Shown: positions 1 through 9,951, counted from the stretch's first letter. The stretch: DNA of 64,000 bases from Anaerocolumna sp. MB42-C2 (GCF_030913705.1 NZ_CP133190.1:1736001-1800000), one strand, 5' to 3'. Notes: generated from the letters alone by a model not told the origin. A program made the numbers and translations.

Positions 1-297
1 ATCCAGAAAAATTGTTTCATGATCCTTAATTAAATCAGCTGCTTTTTTTGCTATGATTATCTTTTTCTCTTCATTATAGGTTCTTCTGTCAATTACATCT
101 CTCTCCAGCGGGTAGTCCTGGGATAAAATCGCACCTCCGTAAGTCCTTTTTAATTTTCCTGCATTCTCCAGCACTTTTAAATCTTTACGGATGCAATCCT
201 CCGTTACCTGGAATTGTTCGCTTAAATTTTTAACCCGGACTTTTCCGTCCTGGTGAAGACATTGTAAGATTGCATCTAATCTTTCCTCTGTAAACAT
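1..297 (-). CDS. DeoR-family transcriptional regulator (N-terminal part)
   Basis: The reading frame starts at an ATG at 297 and runs off the left edge of the window without a stop, so only the first 99 codons are visible. The peptide begins MFTEERLDAILQCLHQDGKV and contains a DeoR-type winged helix-turn-helix (residues about 1-57). It is followed by the family's usual linker with YGGAIL, then the start of the sugar-phosphate sensor domain. DeoR proteins usually repress sugar or nucleoside genes in response to a phosphorylated sugar. The target cannot be seen here. It may be unrelated to the peptide transporter whose 3' end lies 230 bp away in the same orientation. Confidence 0.85.
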   Translation of the reverse strand, partial: MFTEERLDAILQCLHQDGKVRVKNLSEQFQVTEDCIRKDLKVLENAGKLKRTYGGAILSQDYPLERDVIDRRTYNEEKKIIIAKKAADLIKDHETIFLD

Positions 298-528
298 TTA
301 CCTGCCTCAACTTTCTTTCTATCATTAACTCTTTAACACTAAGAAATAGTTTTACATCCTTTTCCCAAATTACAATCACATAATTATTGGGTTAAATCTA
401 CATATAATACCATATTATCACTTTTTAACACATAATTAAATTATCTTTTAAAGTGATTATCAATGTAATCAAAGTGTTACCGTTACATATGTCAGAATCG
501 TCTTTTCCTAATTATCTATTTCAACTTA

Positions 529-1506
529 TTACTGTTCAGACAAGTCAGGATAATGGCATTTAACCGCATGGTTAACTCCAACCATCTTCACTTCGGGCTT
601 CTGCATCTTACAAAGTTCCGTACAATGTGGGCAGCGGGTATGAAATAAGCATCCGGAGGGAGGATTTACAGGGCTTGGCAGATCACCAGATAGAAGAATA
701 CGTTTCTTCTCTCTGGTGGGATCCGGAAGCGGTACAGCGGATAATAAGGCTCTGGTATAAGGATGCCTGGGGTTTTCATATAATTCTTCTTTCTTTGCTG
801 TCTCTACTATGGTTCCCAGATACATAACCCCGATACGGTCCGATATCATCTCGACTACACTTAAATCGTGGGAAATAAACAGGTAAGTCAGTTTGAAGTC
901 TCTCTGAAGTTCTTTTAGAAGATTTAATATTTGCGCCTGAATGGATACATCCAATGCGGATACCGGTTCATCAGCAATCACCAATTTCGGCCGGACAGTA
1001 AGTGCCCTTGCAATACCGATACGCTGTCTTTGCCCACCTGAGAATTCGTGGGGATAACGTTCATAATACATGGTATTTAACCCTACTATTTCAAGAAGTT
1101 CCTGTACTTTTTTAAGCCTCTCACCGGCGCTTAAATCCGTATGTATTAATAACGGCTCTGCTATTAGGTCACCGATTCTCATTCTGGGATTTAAAGATCC
1201 ATACGGATCCTGAAAAATCATCTGTACTTCTCTTCTAAGCGGACGCATTTCATTCTCACTAATATTAGCTATTTCTTTCCCATTAAACCAGATTTCACCC
1301 TCGTCCGGTGTTAATAAATGGTCTAGCAACCGGCCGGTAGTGGATTTGCCACAGCCGGATTCCCCAACCAGAGAAAAGGTTTCACCCGGCATAATAGTAA
1401 AAGAAATATCATTAACAGCATGAACATACTTTTTCTTAGCAAAAAAACCTTTGGAAACCTGAAACGTTTTTGTTACATTTTTAACGGATACCAAGGGAGT
1501 ACTCAT
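529..1506 (-). CDS. Oligopeptide/dipeptide ABC transporter ATP-binding protein (OppF/DppF type)
   Basis: 325-residue ATPase, last gene of the peptide import operon. It shows Walker A (GESGCGKST, near residue 50), the ABC signature SGGQRQRIGIARAL, Walker B (LVIADEP) followed by SALD, and an H-loop in FISHDLS. The C-terminal oligopeptide-transporter extension carries the usual cysteine cluster (CLFHTRCPHCTELC). Its ATG overlaps the stop of the upstream ATPase by one base (TAATG), so translation is probably coupled. It should pair with the OppD-type subunit to drive import through the two permeases. Family assignment is very sure; the exact substrate (dipeptide, oligopeptide, nickel or glutathione) is not readable from the ATPase. 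Confidence 0.95.
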   Translation of the reverse strand: MSTPLVSVKNVTKTFQVSKGFFAKKKYVHAVNDISFTIMPGETFSLVGESGCGKSTTGRLLDHLLTPDEGEIWFNGKEIANISENEMRPLRREVQMIFQDPYGSLNPRMRIGDLIAEPLLIHTDLSAGERLKKVQELLEIVGLNTMYYERYPHEFSGGQRQRIGIARALTVRPKLVIADEPVSALDVSIQAQILNLLKELQRDFKLTYLFISHDLSVVEMISDRIGVMYLGTIVETAKKEELYENPRHPYTRALLSAVPLPDPTREKKRILLSGDLPSPVNPPSGCLFHTRCPHCTELCKMQKPEVKMVGVNHAVKCHYPDLSEQ

Positions 1507-2504
1507 TAATTTGATTCCTCCTTAATTTGTATATTTAATAAATGGCAGCGGCATTTTTGCACAGGGTCCCCATCAATGCTTGTAAGCTCCGGTTCCCTAA
1601 TTCTGCAAATGTCCATAACATATTGACACCGTGGTGCAAATTTACAGCCTTTTGGCATAACGGAAAGATCCGGAACATTGCCGGGGATGGAGGGCAGTGT
1701 GGTTACCTTAGAACCTAATTTTGGTACCGATGCAATTAATCCTTTGGTATAAGGATGTCTCGGATTTGCAAATAATTCATTCACCGGGGCTTCCTCCACA
1801 ATAGATCCGGCATACATTACAATAACTCTGGAACACATCTCAGCCACAACACCTAAATCATGGGTAATTAATAATATTCCGGTATTTTTTTCTTTTCTGA
1901 TCATAAGCATTAAATCCAGAATCTGTGCCTGGATTGTAACATCTAAAGCAGTTGTTGGTTCATCTGCAATTAAAAGCTTTGGATCACAGGACATGGCCAT
2001 GGCAATTACCACACGCTGGCTCATACCTCCTGATAATTGATGAGGATAACTTTTTAACGTAGTCTCCGGATCAGGTATCCCAACTGATTTTAGCATGGTA
2101 AGGCTGTGTATTCTTGCTTCTTTGCGGCTTAAAGGTTTATGCAGACGGATTGCCTCAATTAACTGGGTTTCTACTCTCATGGAAGGATTTAAGGAACTCA
2201 TTGGCTCCTGAAATATCATACCCATTTTACTGCCTCTGATTTTACGCATATCACTGTCACTGCTTTTTAATAAATCCTTACCCTCCAATAAAATCTCTCC
2301 GCCCGTCACTTTTCCTGGGGTGTCGATTAATAAACCCATAATAGAAAGGGAGGTTACGGATTTGCCGCAGCCGGATTCTCCTACAAGGCCCAGAATTTCT
2401 CCTTTCTGTATGGTAAAAGAAACGTCCTTCACTGCCGTTACCATGGACTTATCACGCCTAAATTCCGTACGGAGATTTTTCACCTCTAATAACTTATCTG
2501 ACAT
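1506..2504 (-). CDS. Oligopeptide/dipeptide ABC transporter ATP-binding protein (OppD/DppD type)
   Basis: 332-residue ATPase and partner of the OppF-type subunit. It has Walker A (GESGCGKSV), a signature [14 protein letters not shown] in which the usual Q of LSGGQ is M (common in the OppD branch), Walker B (LLIADEP) followed by TTALD, and an H-loop ITHDLG. The C-terminus carries the peptide-transporter cysteine motif ([14 protein letters not shown]). It begins 12 bp downstream of the DppC-type permease and ends in a TAATG overlap with the next ATPase. Position and sequence agree with the standard A-B-C-D-F order of such operons. Confidence 0.95.
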   Translation of the reverse strand: MSDKLLEVKNLRTEFRRDKSMVTAVKDVSFTIQKGEILGLVGESGCGKSVTSLSIMGLLIDTPGKVTGGEILLEGKDLLKSSDSDMRKIRGSKMGMIFQEPMSSLNPSMRVETQLIEAIRLHKPLSRKEARIHSLTMLKSVGIPDPETTLKSYPHQLSGGMSQRVVIAMAMSCDPKLLIADEPTTALDVTIQAQILDLMLMIRKEKNTGILLITHDLGVVAEMCSRVIVMYAGSIVEEAPVNELFANPRHPYTKGLIASVPKLGSKVTTLPSIPGNVPDLSVMPKGCKFAPRCQYVMDICRIREPELTSIDGDPVQKCRCHLLNIQIKEESN

Positions 2505-2515
2505 TTTCTCTCCTC

Positions 2516-3418
2516 CTAATACATTTTCGGATCCAAAGTATCCCTTAATCCATCCCCTAGCAGGTTAAAAGCAAGGACGGTCAGGAATATTAAAATACCT
2601 GGGAACAAAACAATATGGGGGGCCGTATTTAAGTAATTGCGTCCCTGAGACAGCATAGCTCCCCAGTCCGGTTCGGTGACATTGGCACCAAAGCCCAGAA
2701 AGCTTAACGAAGCTGCTGCTAAAATAGCGGTTCCGATACGCATGGTAAAGTTTACAATCATAGACTGGATTGTACCGGGAAAGATATGAACCCACAGAAT
2801 ACGTCCGTTTTTACAGCCGACAGACCTTGCCACTTCCACGTACAGAGCTTCTTTAACACTTAAGGTAGCACTTCTCATTATTCGTGCAAACGAGGGAACT
2901 GTAAAAACGGCTACTGCAATTACCACATTAATAACGCCCGGTCCGATAACGGCTACAATGGCAATCGCCAGCAAGATATCCGGAAAAGAAAACAAAATAT
3001 CGGAACCGCGCATAACAACCGTTTCAATCCATCCATTATAAAATCCGGCCAGCAGTCCTAATACGATACCAATGAAAGCACCTATTCCAACGGCACTTAA
3101 AGCAACAGATAAGGACAAACGGGTTCCCACCAGAAGTCGGCTTAAGATATCCCGACCGAACTCATCCGTTCCCCACCAGTGGCTGGCACTGGGAGCCTTA
3201 AGCAGATTGTTATAATCTGCAGCTGCCGGATCATATGGTACAATAAAAGGCGCTAAAATAGCGGCTGCGGCAAGGAGCAAAATGAAACCTAACGCAATTA
3301 CAGCTGTTTTTCTTTTTCTAAACTTTTTTATAAATTCCTTGACTTTACTTTTTGGTTTTGGCAGCAAGCCATCTTCTGCAAAGCTGCTATCCGGTTTTAT
3401 TTTCTTACTATCAGACAT
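2516..3418 (-). CDS. Peptide ABC transporter permease (DppC type)
   Basis: 300-residue inner-membrane permease. The start at 3418 ([11 protein letters not shown]) is preferred over an upstream in-frame ATG because AGGAGG lies just upstream of it. After a cytoplasmic N-terminus of about 30 residues come six predicted membrane segments. The protein has the DppC/OppC N-terminal domain ([20 protein letters not shown] followed by [14 protein letters not shown]) and the EAA loop around [21 protein letters not shown]. It forms the transmembrane pore with the DppB-type subunit, whose stop codon lies 10 bp upstream. Confidence 0.94.
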   Translation of the reverse strand: MSDSKKIKPDSSFAEDGLLPKPKSKVKEFIKKFRKRKTAVIALGFILLLAAAAILAPFIVPYDPAAADYNNLLKAPSASHWWGTDEFGRDILSRLLVGTRLSLSVALSAVGIGAFIGIVLGLLAGFYNGWIETVVMRGSDILFSFPDILLAIAIVAVIGPGVINVVIAVAVFTVPSFARIMRSATLSVKEALYVEVARSVGCKNGRILWVHIFPGTIQSMIVNFTMRIGTAILAAASLSFLGFGANVTEPDWGAMLSQGRNYLNTAPHIVLFPGILIFLTVLAFNLLGDGLRDTLDPKMY

Positions 3419-3428
3419 AGTGAACCTC

Positions 3429-4349
3429 CTAATCATAACGTATCTTAGGGTTGAGTACACCATACAATAAATCAACCACCAGATTTACAAGAATATATTC
3501 TACTGCAAAAAATAGCAGCAAAGCTTGAACCACTTTATAATCCCGGTAACCTATGGAATCAACTAATAGTCTGCCGAGACCCGGAATCGAAAATACGGTT
3601 TCAATCAGTACGGAACCTGCCAGTAATCCTCCTATTTGCAGACCAGCTACGGTAACTACCTGGATTAAAGAGTTCTTAAAAGCATGTCTTCCTATTACAA
3701 GAATTTCTCTTAATCCCTTTGCTCTGGCCGTCCTTACGTAATCCTCCCTCAGTGTTTCTAACATGGAGGACCTGGTAAAGCGGGCTAAAATTGCCATAAT
3801 ACCTGCTCCCATGGTAAAAGACGGAAGAATATATCCCCTCCAGTTGTCAAGGCCTCCGGTAGGAAACCAGCCAAGCTTAACGGAAAATATCTGAATCAGA
3901 ACAAGCCCTAACCAGAAACTTGGTATGGAAATTCCTGAAATAGCCGTAACCATACCAATATAATCTAAGAGTTTACCGCGCTTAACCGCTGACAAGATTC
4001 CAATAAGTACACCGATTAACACGGCCCATATCATGGCACATATAGTAAGTGTGATAGTGGGTTTAAAACGCGGCCCGATTAATTCTGCCACAGACATCCC
4101 GCTTTTAATGGAATTTCCTAAGTCTCCGGTAAATAATCCCTTCATATAGTCTATGTATTGTACCAGCAATGGTTTATTTAGACCCAATGTATCCCGCACC
4201 ACCTCCACCTCGTCCTGAGTGGCCTCATACCCTACAATAAGCCGTACCGGATCTCCGGGGATTAAGTGGATAAACATAAATATAAGAAAGGAAATTGCCA
4301 ATAATAACGGTATCGCTCCAAGCACCCTTTTAATTAAGTAGCGTCCCAT
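3429..4349 (-). CDS. Peptide ABC transporter permease (DppB type)
   Basis: 306-residue permease. The start at 4349 (MGRYLIKRVLGAIPLLLA) has a GGAGG ribosome site and matches the family N-terminus; a longer in-frame extension to 4448 lies in the intercistronic region and is unlikely. Typical DppB features are the N-terminal membrane helix followed by IHLIPGDPVRLIVG, the EAA loop (VRTARAKGLREILVIGRHAF) and a C-terminal helix ending LLYGVLNPKIRYD. It lies 221 bp downstream of the solute-binding protein, separated from it by a hairpin that probably lowers permease expression relative to the binding protein. Confidence 0.94.
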   Translation of the reverse strand: MGRYLIKRVLGAIPLLLAISFLIFMFIHLIPGDPVRLIVGYEATQDEVEVVRDTLGLNKPLLVQYIDYMKGLFTGDLGNSIKSGMSVAELIGPRFKPTITLTICAMIWAVLIGVLIGILSAVKRGKLLDYIGMVTAISGISIPSFWLGLVLIQIFSVKLGWFPTGGLDNWRGYILPSFTMGAGIMAILARFTRSSMLETLREDYVRTARAKGLREILVIGRHAFKNSLIQVVTVAGLQIGGLLAGSVLIETVFSIPGLGRLLVDSIGYRDYKVVQALLLFFAVEYILVNLVVDLLYGVLNPKIRYD

Positions 4350-4388
4350 GAACTTTCCTCCATCCTTTAACGGATATTCTTTTACGAA

Positions 4389-4434
4389 GAAAACTGTCTC
4401 ATTCCATCTATTACAGATGCAGCTGACAGTTTTC
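4389..4434 (-). terminator. Intercistronic hairpin between binding protein and permease genes
   Basis: Arms GAAAACTGTC (4389-4398) and GACAGTTTTC (4425-4434) are perfectly complementary, and the 26-nt loop holds a smaller GCATCTG/AGATG-type stem. On the minus transcript the 3' side ends in a U-rich TTTTCTTC. I infer a partial terminator or RNA-stabilising element that sets a high binding protein to permease ratio, as in many ABC import operons. Confidence 0.6.
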
Positions 4435-4570
4435 TCCGTGAACATCACTGTTCTTTTTTCTTTTACACCAGATAATCGCTTTGAGTATCAAAATGCAGTA
4501 TTGCTGTTGATTTAATGAATACAGCACTCAATTAAAACCTTATATTGGACTTTTGACACTCCGATCATTA

Positions 4571-6253
4571 TTACTGAGTTAAGGTAGCATTTGCGAAATT
4601 AATTGCTCCGTCCGGTGCAACACTTACACCAGTAAGGTAGGTTTTATTAGCAAAGATGTTTTGATCATTTCCTAAAAATAACCAAGGTGCATCCTTCCAA
4701 ATAGTTGATTGTGCTTCTGCATAAATTTTGGTTAATTCACTCGGGTCAGCGGATGAAATACCCTGGTCTAATAATTTATCTACTTCTGTATTGTTGTAAT
4801 ATGCTGTATTTGCGCTGGTCGGAGGACACATTTTACTATAGAATAAAGCACGCATCGCACCATCCGCATCACAGGAAGACGGAGACCAGTTTACATACCA
4901 CATATTGATTTTAGCCTCTTCTAACGGTACATATATTTTATCTGAAACGGTTGCCGGTTCCATAGGAACTACTTCAACTTCAATTCCGATTTGTTCTAAT
5001 TGCTGTTTAATAAAGGTCATACCTTTCACTTCCTGAGTTGAGTTATCTCCCCAAAGAGTTAATTTAAATCCATCCGGATAACCGGCTTCCGCCAGTAAGG
5101 ATTTTGCTTTATCCAGGTTGTATTCATATGCCGGCTGTTCACTGTAATAGGAAATAGATGGTGCCATAACGGAAGTAGCCGGTGCACCGTAACCCGCATA
5201 CATAAGCTGAACATAAGCATTGCGGTCAATGGCATAATTCATTGCCTGGCGTACTTTAACATCACTTAATTCTTTAAGATTAGTATTTAAAGTTACATAT
5301 CTCATTATTGTAGATGTCGTAGCATTAACGGTGATATCGCCGGTTGTTTTCACTGCTGAAATCTGATCAGAGGGCATGGGATAGATAAAATCTGCCTCGC
5401 CGGTCTGCAGCATAGCCGTACGGGAGCCGGCTTCCGGTACCTCTTTCATCGTTACGGAATCAACACCCGGTTTCGTTCCCCAATAATCCGGATTCTTTGT
5501 TGCTGTCATGTGATCGCCCTCCACCCATTCTTTAAAAATATATGGGCCGGTTCCTACCGGATTGGTAATCAAACCGTCATTACCGTATTTCTCAATTGCG
5601 GCCGGACTGATCATAGGAACCAAAGTAAGTTTATTGATAAACGGACTGTAAGGAGCTGATAATTGAAACACTACCGTATTATCGTCCGGTGTTTCAATGC
5701 TTTTTATACGATCTGTTTCCACATCACCCTCTGTTAAGATAAAACGGCCTCTTATACGCAGGTTATTGTCTTTGTTCATAAAACGGTCAAAATTTGCTTT
5801 CACTGCCGCTGCATTAAAATCCGTACCGTCATGGAATTTAACACCTTTACGTAAATGAAACGTATATGTAAGAGAATCATCTGAAATTTCATAACTTTCT
5901 GCCAACTGACCAACGATTTTCATATTTTCATCAAACATAACCAGATTCTCATACATAGCTCGTGTTGCAGAAATTGAAAGAGTATCGCTTAAATTGTGGG
6001 GATCTAAGGAACTTATACTTGTTTCCACTGCAATTACAAGATCATTATCAGCCGAAACTCCTTGTGTAGTGCCGGTGACCAGCTCCCCTGTTTCCTGTGC
6101 CGTATCAGCTTCTTTTGTAGTGCCTGCTCCCTGATTGGCAGTTTTTACGTCATTATTGCCCTGCGTTGATGTGCTTTTGCTTTTACATCCTGCCAGCGAT
6201 ATTACCATAACAGCTGTTAGGAGCAGTGCCAAAATTTTTTTGTAGTTTTTCAT
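4571..6253 (-). CDS. Peptide ABC transporter substrate-binding lipoprotein (SBP family 5)
   Basis: 560-residue extracytoplasmic binding protein, first gene of the operon. The start at 6253 has GGAGGG upstream and opens a classic lipoprotein signal: MKNYKK, a hydrophobic core, then lipobox LAGC with Cys about residue 23. A low-complexity Ser/Thr/Gly/Gln linker follows. The mature part has SBP_bac_5 features (SSLDPHNLSD near the start, YTFHLRKGVKFHDGTDFNAA and later VKANFDRF, GTGPYIFKEWVEGD). It captures peptides or a similar ligand and delivers them to the DppB/DppC permeases. Substrate cannot be assigned from sequence alone. Confidence 0.94.
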   Translation of the reverse strand: MKNYKKILALLLTAVMVISLAGCKSKSTSTQGNNDVKTANQGAGTTKEADTAQETGELVTGTTQGVSADNDLVIAVETSISSLDPHNLSDTLSISATRAMYENLVMFDENMKIVGQLAESYEISDDSLTYTFHLRKGVKFHDGTDFNAAAVKANFDRFMNKDNNLRIRGRFILTEGDVETDRIKSIETPDDNTVVFQLSAPYSPFINKLTLVPMISPAAIEKYGNDGLITNPVGTGPYIFKEWVEGDHMTATKNPDYWGTKPGVDSVTMKEVPEAGSRTAMLQTGEADFIYPMPSDQISAVKTTGDITVNATTSTIMRYVTLNTNLKELSDVKVRQAMNYAIDRNAYVQLMYAGYGAPATSVMAPSISYYSEQPAYEYNLDKAKSLLAEAGYPDGFKLTLWGDNSTQEVKGMTFIKQQLEQIGIEVEVVPMEPATVSDKIYVPLEEAKINMWYVNWSPSSCDADGAMRALFYSKMCPPTSANTAYYNNTEVDKLLDQGISSADPSELTKIYAEAQSTIWKDAPWLFLGNDQNIFANKTYLTGVSVAPDGAINFANATLTQ

Positions 6254-6642
6254 AATTCCCTCCATTCCTGCGCATGTTTTATGCGCATCTGAAATTTGCA
6301 CCAAATATGCTAAACAACTTCGTTTACACTGGCACAAATTTTGGAGATTGAAAGTGATTTTCTTTCAACCTTTCCGACATGACGCCGCATTACGGCGTCA
6401 CAAATAACAGGAGAAGAAGCTTGGAATATGTACACTTTGCGCTCATTTCCATGTTCTTCCAGTGTAAAGATGTTTTTTTCTTTACACTTATCTCCTTTTC
6501 CCTAATAATAAGTTACAAAAATTGCCATATAATAGCGCAAAAAAAAGTACTTTTTATAATCTGCTTCATCGCATCGTGCATTTTGTTATTGCCCTCAGTT
6601 TTATTGCATAAAATAAAAAATACTTTTCTTTAAGTTGTTATT
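6254..6642 (-). promoter_or_regulatory. Long leader of the peptide transport operon with two inverted repeats
   Basis: Between the promoter at 6643-6671 and the binding-protein start lie about 380 bp without a convincing gene. Two strong inverted repeats are visible: TGCGCAT/ATGCGCA (6269-6287), immediately upstream of the ribosome site, and TGACGCCG/CGGCGTCA (6380-6400). They could fold in the leader RNA and affect translation, or be protein operators. I recognise no known riboswitch. An 84-codon plus-strand frame across this stretch has no ribosome site and is not called. Confidence 0.4.
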
Positions 6643-6671
6643 ATTCTATCACATTTCAATTTTGTTGTCAA
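6643..6671 (-). promoter_or_regulatory. Sigma-A promoter of the peptide transport operon
   Basis: On the minus strand TTGACA (6666-6671) and TAGAAT (6643-6648) are separated by exactly 17 bp in an AT-rich context, a near-consensus vegetative promoter directed at the binding-protein gene. The region 6672-6927 toward the divergent plus-strand gene shows only AT-rich DNA. Confidence 0.65.
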
Positions 6672-6927
6672 TTGTTTTTTATTGTTTTTTGTACTAATTT
6701 ATTATTGTTTTGTATTATTTCTACATTAAATGTATCGTACAGAAATAAATGACCTTAACCGGGCTATAAAATATAAAAATAAAGTTTACTATTCCAGTCA
6801 AATTAGGACAACAAAGATATTAGCATACATAAATAAATTATTGCATATTTTAAGTTATAGCAAACTACAACTCGAATCATGTTAATTACAAATGTGCTTG
6901 ATAATAACTGTCTGAATGGAGTATTAT

Positions 6928-7956
6928 ATGAAAATGGTTCTTAATGTTTTATCTTGTATATTATTTCTGCTTTTTATGTTATATTTTGCATCATATGCAA
7001 GAAACACTGAGAATAGACAAACTATAAATCCGTCAAGTATAGAAAAACCCGTTCAATCTACCTCCGACGAAAAACAATTTACAATTGGCTGGTCTGTATA
7101 TAACAGTTCCTATGAATTCTTTCATGCTATGCAGAATGGTGTTCTTAACGAAGCAGAAGAACTGGGCATTAAAGTCCTGACACAGGACCAGAAAAGCAAT
7201 ACGGCTACAATGATTGCAGGGGTTAATGACTTAATTGCCCAGGGTATTGACGCACTGGTTATCTCCCCGTTTAACCCAGATGCAATGCCTGTTATTACTA
7301 ATGAGGCAAGAGATGCCAGTATTCCGGTGGTTGTCGTGGATATTGGTACCGGAGGAACCAATGTGGATGCATTTATCATTTCTGATAATTTTGCCGGAGG
7401 TTCCTTAGCCGGGGAGTATGCTTTAGAATTAATAAGAAAACATTCATTAACTAGTAAAAATGCTGCTATTATTAAAGTTGAGAAAACTGCCATTCATGCC
7501 AGACGCCGTGGGGAGGGTTTTAAAGATACCATGATTCAAAACGGATATAAGGTTGTGGCAGAAGTTACGGCAAATTCGGAAACTACTCAGGCTTATGATG
7601 CAATGAAAAAAATTTTAGCCGCCTACGGTGATGATTTAGCAGTAGTATTCGCCGAAAATGACAGAATGGCATTAGGTGCAGCCCAGGCAATTGAAGAAGC
7701 AGGAAAGATAGGTCAGATTATGGTAATAGGTTTCGACGGAGATCCGTCAGCGATAACTGCAATTAAAGAAGGCCGGATGCAAGGTACCATCGCACAGCAG
7801 CCATTTGAAATGGGTGAATTGGGTGTCGATGTCACATATAGGTTATTAACGGACCAAAGAGTAATTTATGATGATCTGGAATCAAAAGAACTATATACGG
7901 AAGTTTATCTAATTGATGATACAGGCAAGGCCAGGAGATATGATCAGAATCAATAA
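6928..7956 (+). CDS. Membrane-anchored periplasmic sugar-binding-type protein (RbsB/YtfQ fold)
   Basis: 342-residue protein. The start at 6928 is preferred over 6916 because GGAG lies 7 bp upstream. Residues about 3-22 form a hydrophobic uncleaved-looking anchor without a lipobox. The rest is a type 1 periplasmic-binding fold: TIGWSVYNSSYEFFHAMQNG, DQKSNTATMIAGVNDLIAQG followed by IDALVISPFNPDAM, VVVVDIGTGGTNVDAFIISD, and the hinge sequence VIGFDGDPSAITAIKEGRMQ before TIAQQP. Such proteins bind pentoses or hexoses. No permease, ATPase or sensor kinase lies next to it, so it may act as a lone sensor or serve a transporter elsewhere. It is transcribed away from the peptide operon. Confidence 0.82.
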   Translation: MKMVLNVLSCILFLLFMLYFASYARNTENRQTINPSSIEKPVQSTSDEKQFTIGWSVYNSSYEFFHAMQNGVLNEAEELGIKVLTQDQKSNTATMIAGVNDLIAQGIDALVISPFNPDAMPVITNEARDASIPVVVVDIGTGGTNVDAFIISDNFAGGSLAGEYALELIRKHSLTSKNAAIIKVEKTAIHARRRGEGFKDTMIQNGYKVVAEVTANSETTQAYDAMKKILAAYGDDLAVVFAENDRMALGAAQAIEEAGKIGQIMVIGFDGDPSAITAIKEGRMQGTIAQQPFEMGELGVDVTYRLLTDQRVIYDDLESKELYTEVYLIDDTGKARRYDQNQ

Positions 7957-8489
7957 TAAAAACAGGTAATCCAATTTATTATTTCATTTATAAATTCATT
8001 TCAGCCATAGGTAATAATTCACTAAAATAATAATATCTTATGATTTTTTTGTTAAGTTATCATGTATTTTTGATTAATTTGTCTACTTTTTTATAAAGTT
8101 TATATATTTATTTATAAACTTACTATATTTTTGGTCAAATTTGTCATTGTCATTATTGGTAAATTATGTTAGAATACGTAGGTTATATGCCCAGTATAAC
8201 ATCCCAAAATGTACCCTATGCGCCCACCAATGCATGGGGTTTTTTTTAAGACTAAGGAAAATGGTTGCTAAACCTTTTCCTTAGCTTATTATCCATTTTA
8301 CTGATTCGTTAATGCCTCTATCATTTTAGTCTCAATGGTCGCTTATAATATATTCTATATTCTTTATAAATATCTCCTGTATCAAAAAGCTAACTTTCCT
8401 TGCGTAAATTGATGTTGTATAAATAAAGTTGACACCCTATTCTCAAGAATTTTGATATATAATTAAAAGAGAATAGGAGTGAAAATATT
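7957..8489. other. Non-coding AT-rich gap holding hairpins and the left end of an IS3-like remnant
   Basis: No gene is seen. CTAAGGAAAA/TTTTCCTTAG arms with an inner GGTT/AACC stem form a strong hairpin at 8252-8284, a possible terminator though without a clean T run. From about 8410 the sequence appears to belong to the IS3-like remnant, including a TTGACA box at about 8429 and AT-rich DNA before its first gene. Confidence 0.5.
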
Positions 8490-9005
8490 ATGGCAACAAA
8501 TCGTAATCAAAAATCTTATGACAACGAGTATAAACTCAGGCTGTAAAACTTGCCCAGGAAATCGGTGGGCATAAAGCGGCTAACGAATTAGGGATTCCAA
8601 AGGGTACTATGTACACTTGGATAAAAGCCTACAAAGAAGGCGCCTCAGTGCAAACCAAGCAGTTCATACACCTAATAATGCACTGACCCTTAACGAAGAA
8701 CTCATTGAGCTCAGAAAACACGTTAAAGAGCAGGATAAAGAAATTCGCCGCTTAAAGAAAGAAAACGAATTTCTTGAAGAAGCAAGCGCTTTTTTCGCAG
8801 CCAGCCGTCGGAAGTCAGCAAAAAACAGAGATTAATGTTTATTGCAATCAAAACCGAAGACGGCGTGATTAAGGCAAAATTTCTTTTTATTGCAGAATGC
8901 TTAGAGTTTCCAGACAGGCATTCAACAATTACCTGAAAACAAAAGATTCTCCTTGGAAATATCAACCTTTGGCAGATGCTATGCTGGATATCTGCAAGGA
9001 AGATG
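8490..9005 (+). pseudogene. IS3-family insertion sequence remnant (orfA and start of orfB, frameshifted)
   Basis: The orfA frame begins at 8490 (MATNRNQKSYDNEYKL) but a shift near 8540 inserts a stop, and another near 8640 moves the frame again. Reading across frames gives the IS3 OrfA helix-turn-helix (KLAQEIGGHKAANELGIPKG then TMYTWIKAYKEG) and the leucine-zipper-like tail (ELIELRKHVKEQDKEIRRLK). From about 8832 the N-terminus of orfB (MFIAIKTEDGVIKAK) follows, again frameshifted, and it is cut after about 57 codons where a second transposase fragment begins (around 9005). Non-functional. Confidence 0.8.
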
Positions 9006-9843
9006 AGTCTTCTTTCATATGCATAAAGGTAGCATCTGGATCCGTTTTTGAATAGCTATTTCGATTATCAAGCTGCTTATTACTGTAATCATAGGATTTC
9101 TGGCGGATTATGTATTTTAAAAGCGTATCATACCACCTTTGTAACTGGGTTTTTCGTTTCCCAATTCCATGAATGAACTCGATACCCTCTTCTTGTTTCT
9201 TTAATTCCAGAAAGTCTTTTAGCTTCGTCATAGAATCTAATGGAGATTTTTTATCAAAAGAACAGTCCGTCAGATAACTCTGGCATACGGAAGTAAACAG
9301 TTTTTGAACTTTCAGATGCATCTTACTTTCATTCTTACAAATGACCTTTTTCCATACAAAAGTATATTTATTTGCGTTTGCTTCTATCTTTGTTCCATCA
9401 ATAAAAACGTTTTTCAGAGGTATTTCACAAATTTCATGTAACTTTTGAATGAACTGATAAAAGAGATCTTCCATACATTCCGACAAGTATTTTTGCCGGA
9501 ATCGTGCGATAGTAGAGTGATCCGGTGCTTTCTGACCTGCAAGCAGCCACATAAAGTTAATATCCCTGCGACAAGCATTTTCAATCTGATGGGTACTGTA
9601 TAAATCTTGGGAATAGGCATAAACAAGTATCTTGAACATGGTCTTTGGATCAACTGCTGGATTTCTGCCTTTTGCAGAGTAAGCCTGATATAATTTATCG
9701 TAATTTAATTCCTCCAATATGCGGCTTAGCAGTCTGACGGAATCATTGTCTGGTACAAGTCCATCTAATTCCAATGGAAGTTTTAGTTGATAAACTTCTC
9801 TAAATTCGGTATAATTTTTATGGTTAATTATTTTACTTGACAT
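8962..9843 (-). pseudogene. IS1182-family transposase, C-terminal half lost
   Basis: The 293-codon frame begins MSSKIINHKNYTEFREVYQL and has the DUF772 N-terminal domain (NPAVDPKTMFKILVYAYSQD, FMWLLAGQKAPDHSTIARFR) and the first catalytic region with Asp (VFIDGTKIEANANKYTFVWK). Homology stops at DPDATFMHMKED, where full-length members continue for another 150-200 residues. The last 13 residues are antisense read-through into the IS3 orfB remnant. The chimeric 3' end and missing catalytic half make it inactive. Confidence 0.85.
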
Positions 9844-9862
9844 AACTTAATTATACCACTTT

Positions 9863-9951
9863 AGCGGATTCTTCGGAATCCGCTTTTTCCATTACTAATA
9901 TAAAAAGGAGCTTTTGCCCCATAGCTTATTTAGCTATTTTGCAAAAGCCCC
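9863..9951. repeat. Two hairpins at the outer end of the IS1182 remnant
   Basis: AGCGGATT/AATCCGCT (9863-9884) is followed on the plus strand by TTTTT, so it looks like a rho-independent terminator. GGAGCTTTTGC/GCAAAAGCCCC (9907-9951, one mismatch) contains a second stem ATAGCT/AGCTAT. Both lie between the transposase start and the neighbouring LRR gene and probably belong to the insertion-sequence end, insulating it from outside transcription. The rest of 9844-10066 shows nothing else. Confidence 0.5.

Noticed and set aside
6379..6633. 84-codon plus-strand frame in the leader of the peptide operon
   Set aside because: No ribosome site and it runs against the promoter and leader; AT-rich chance frame.
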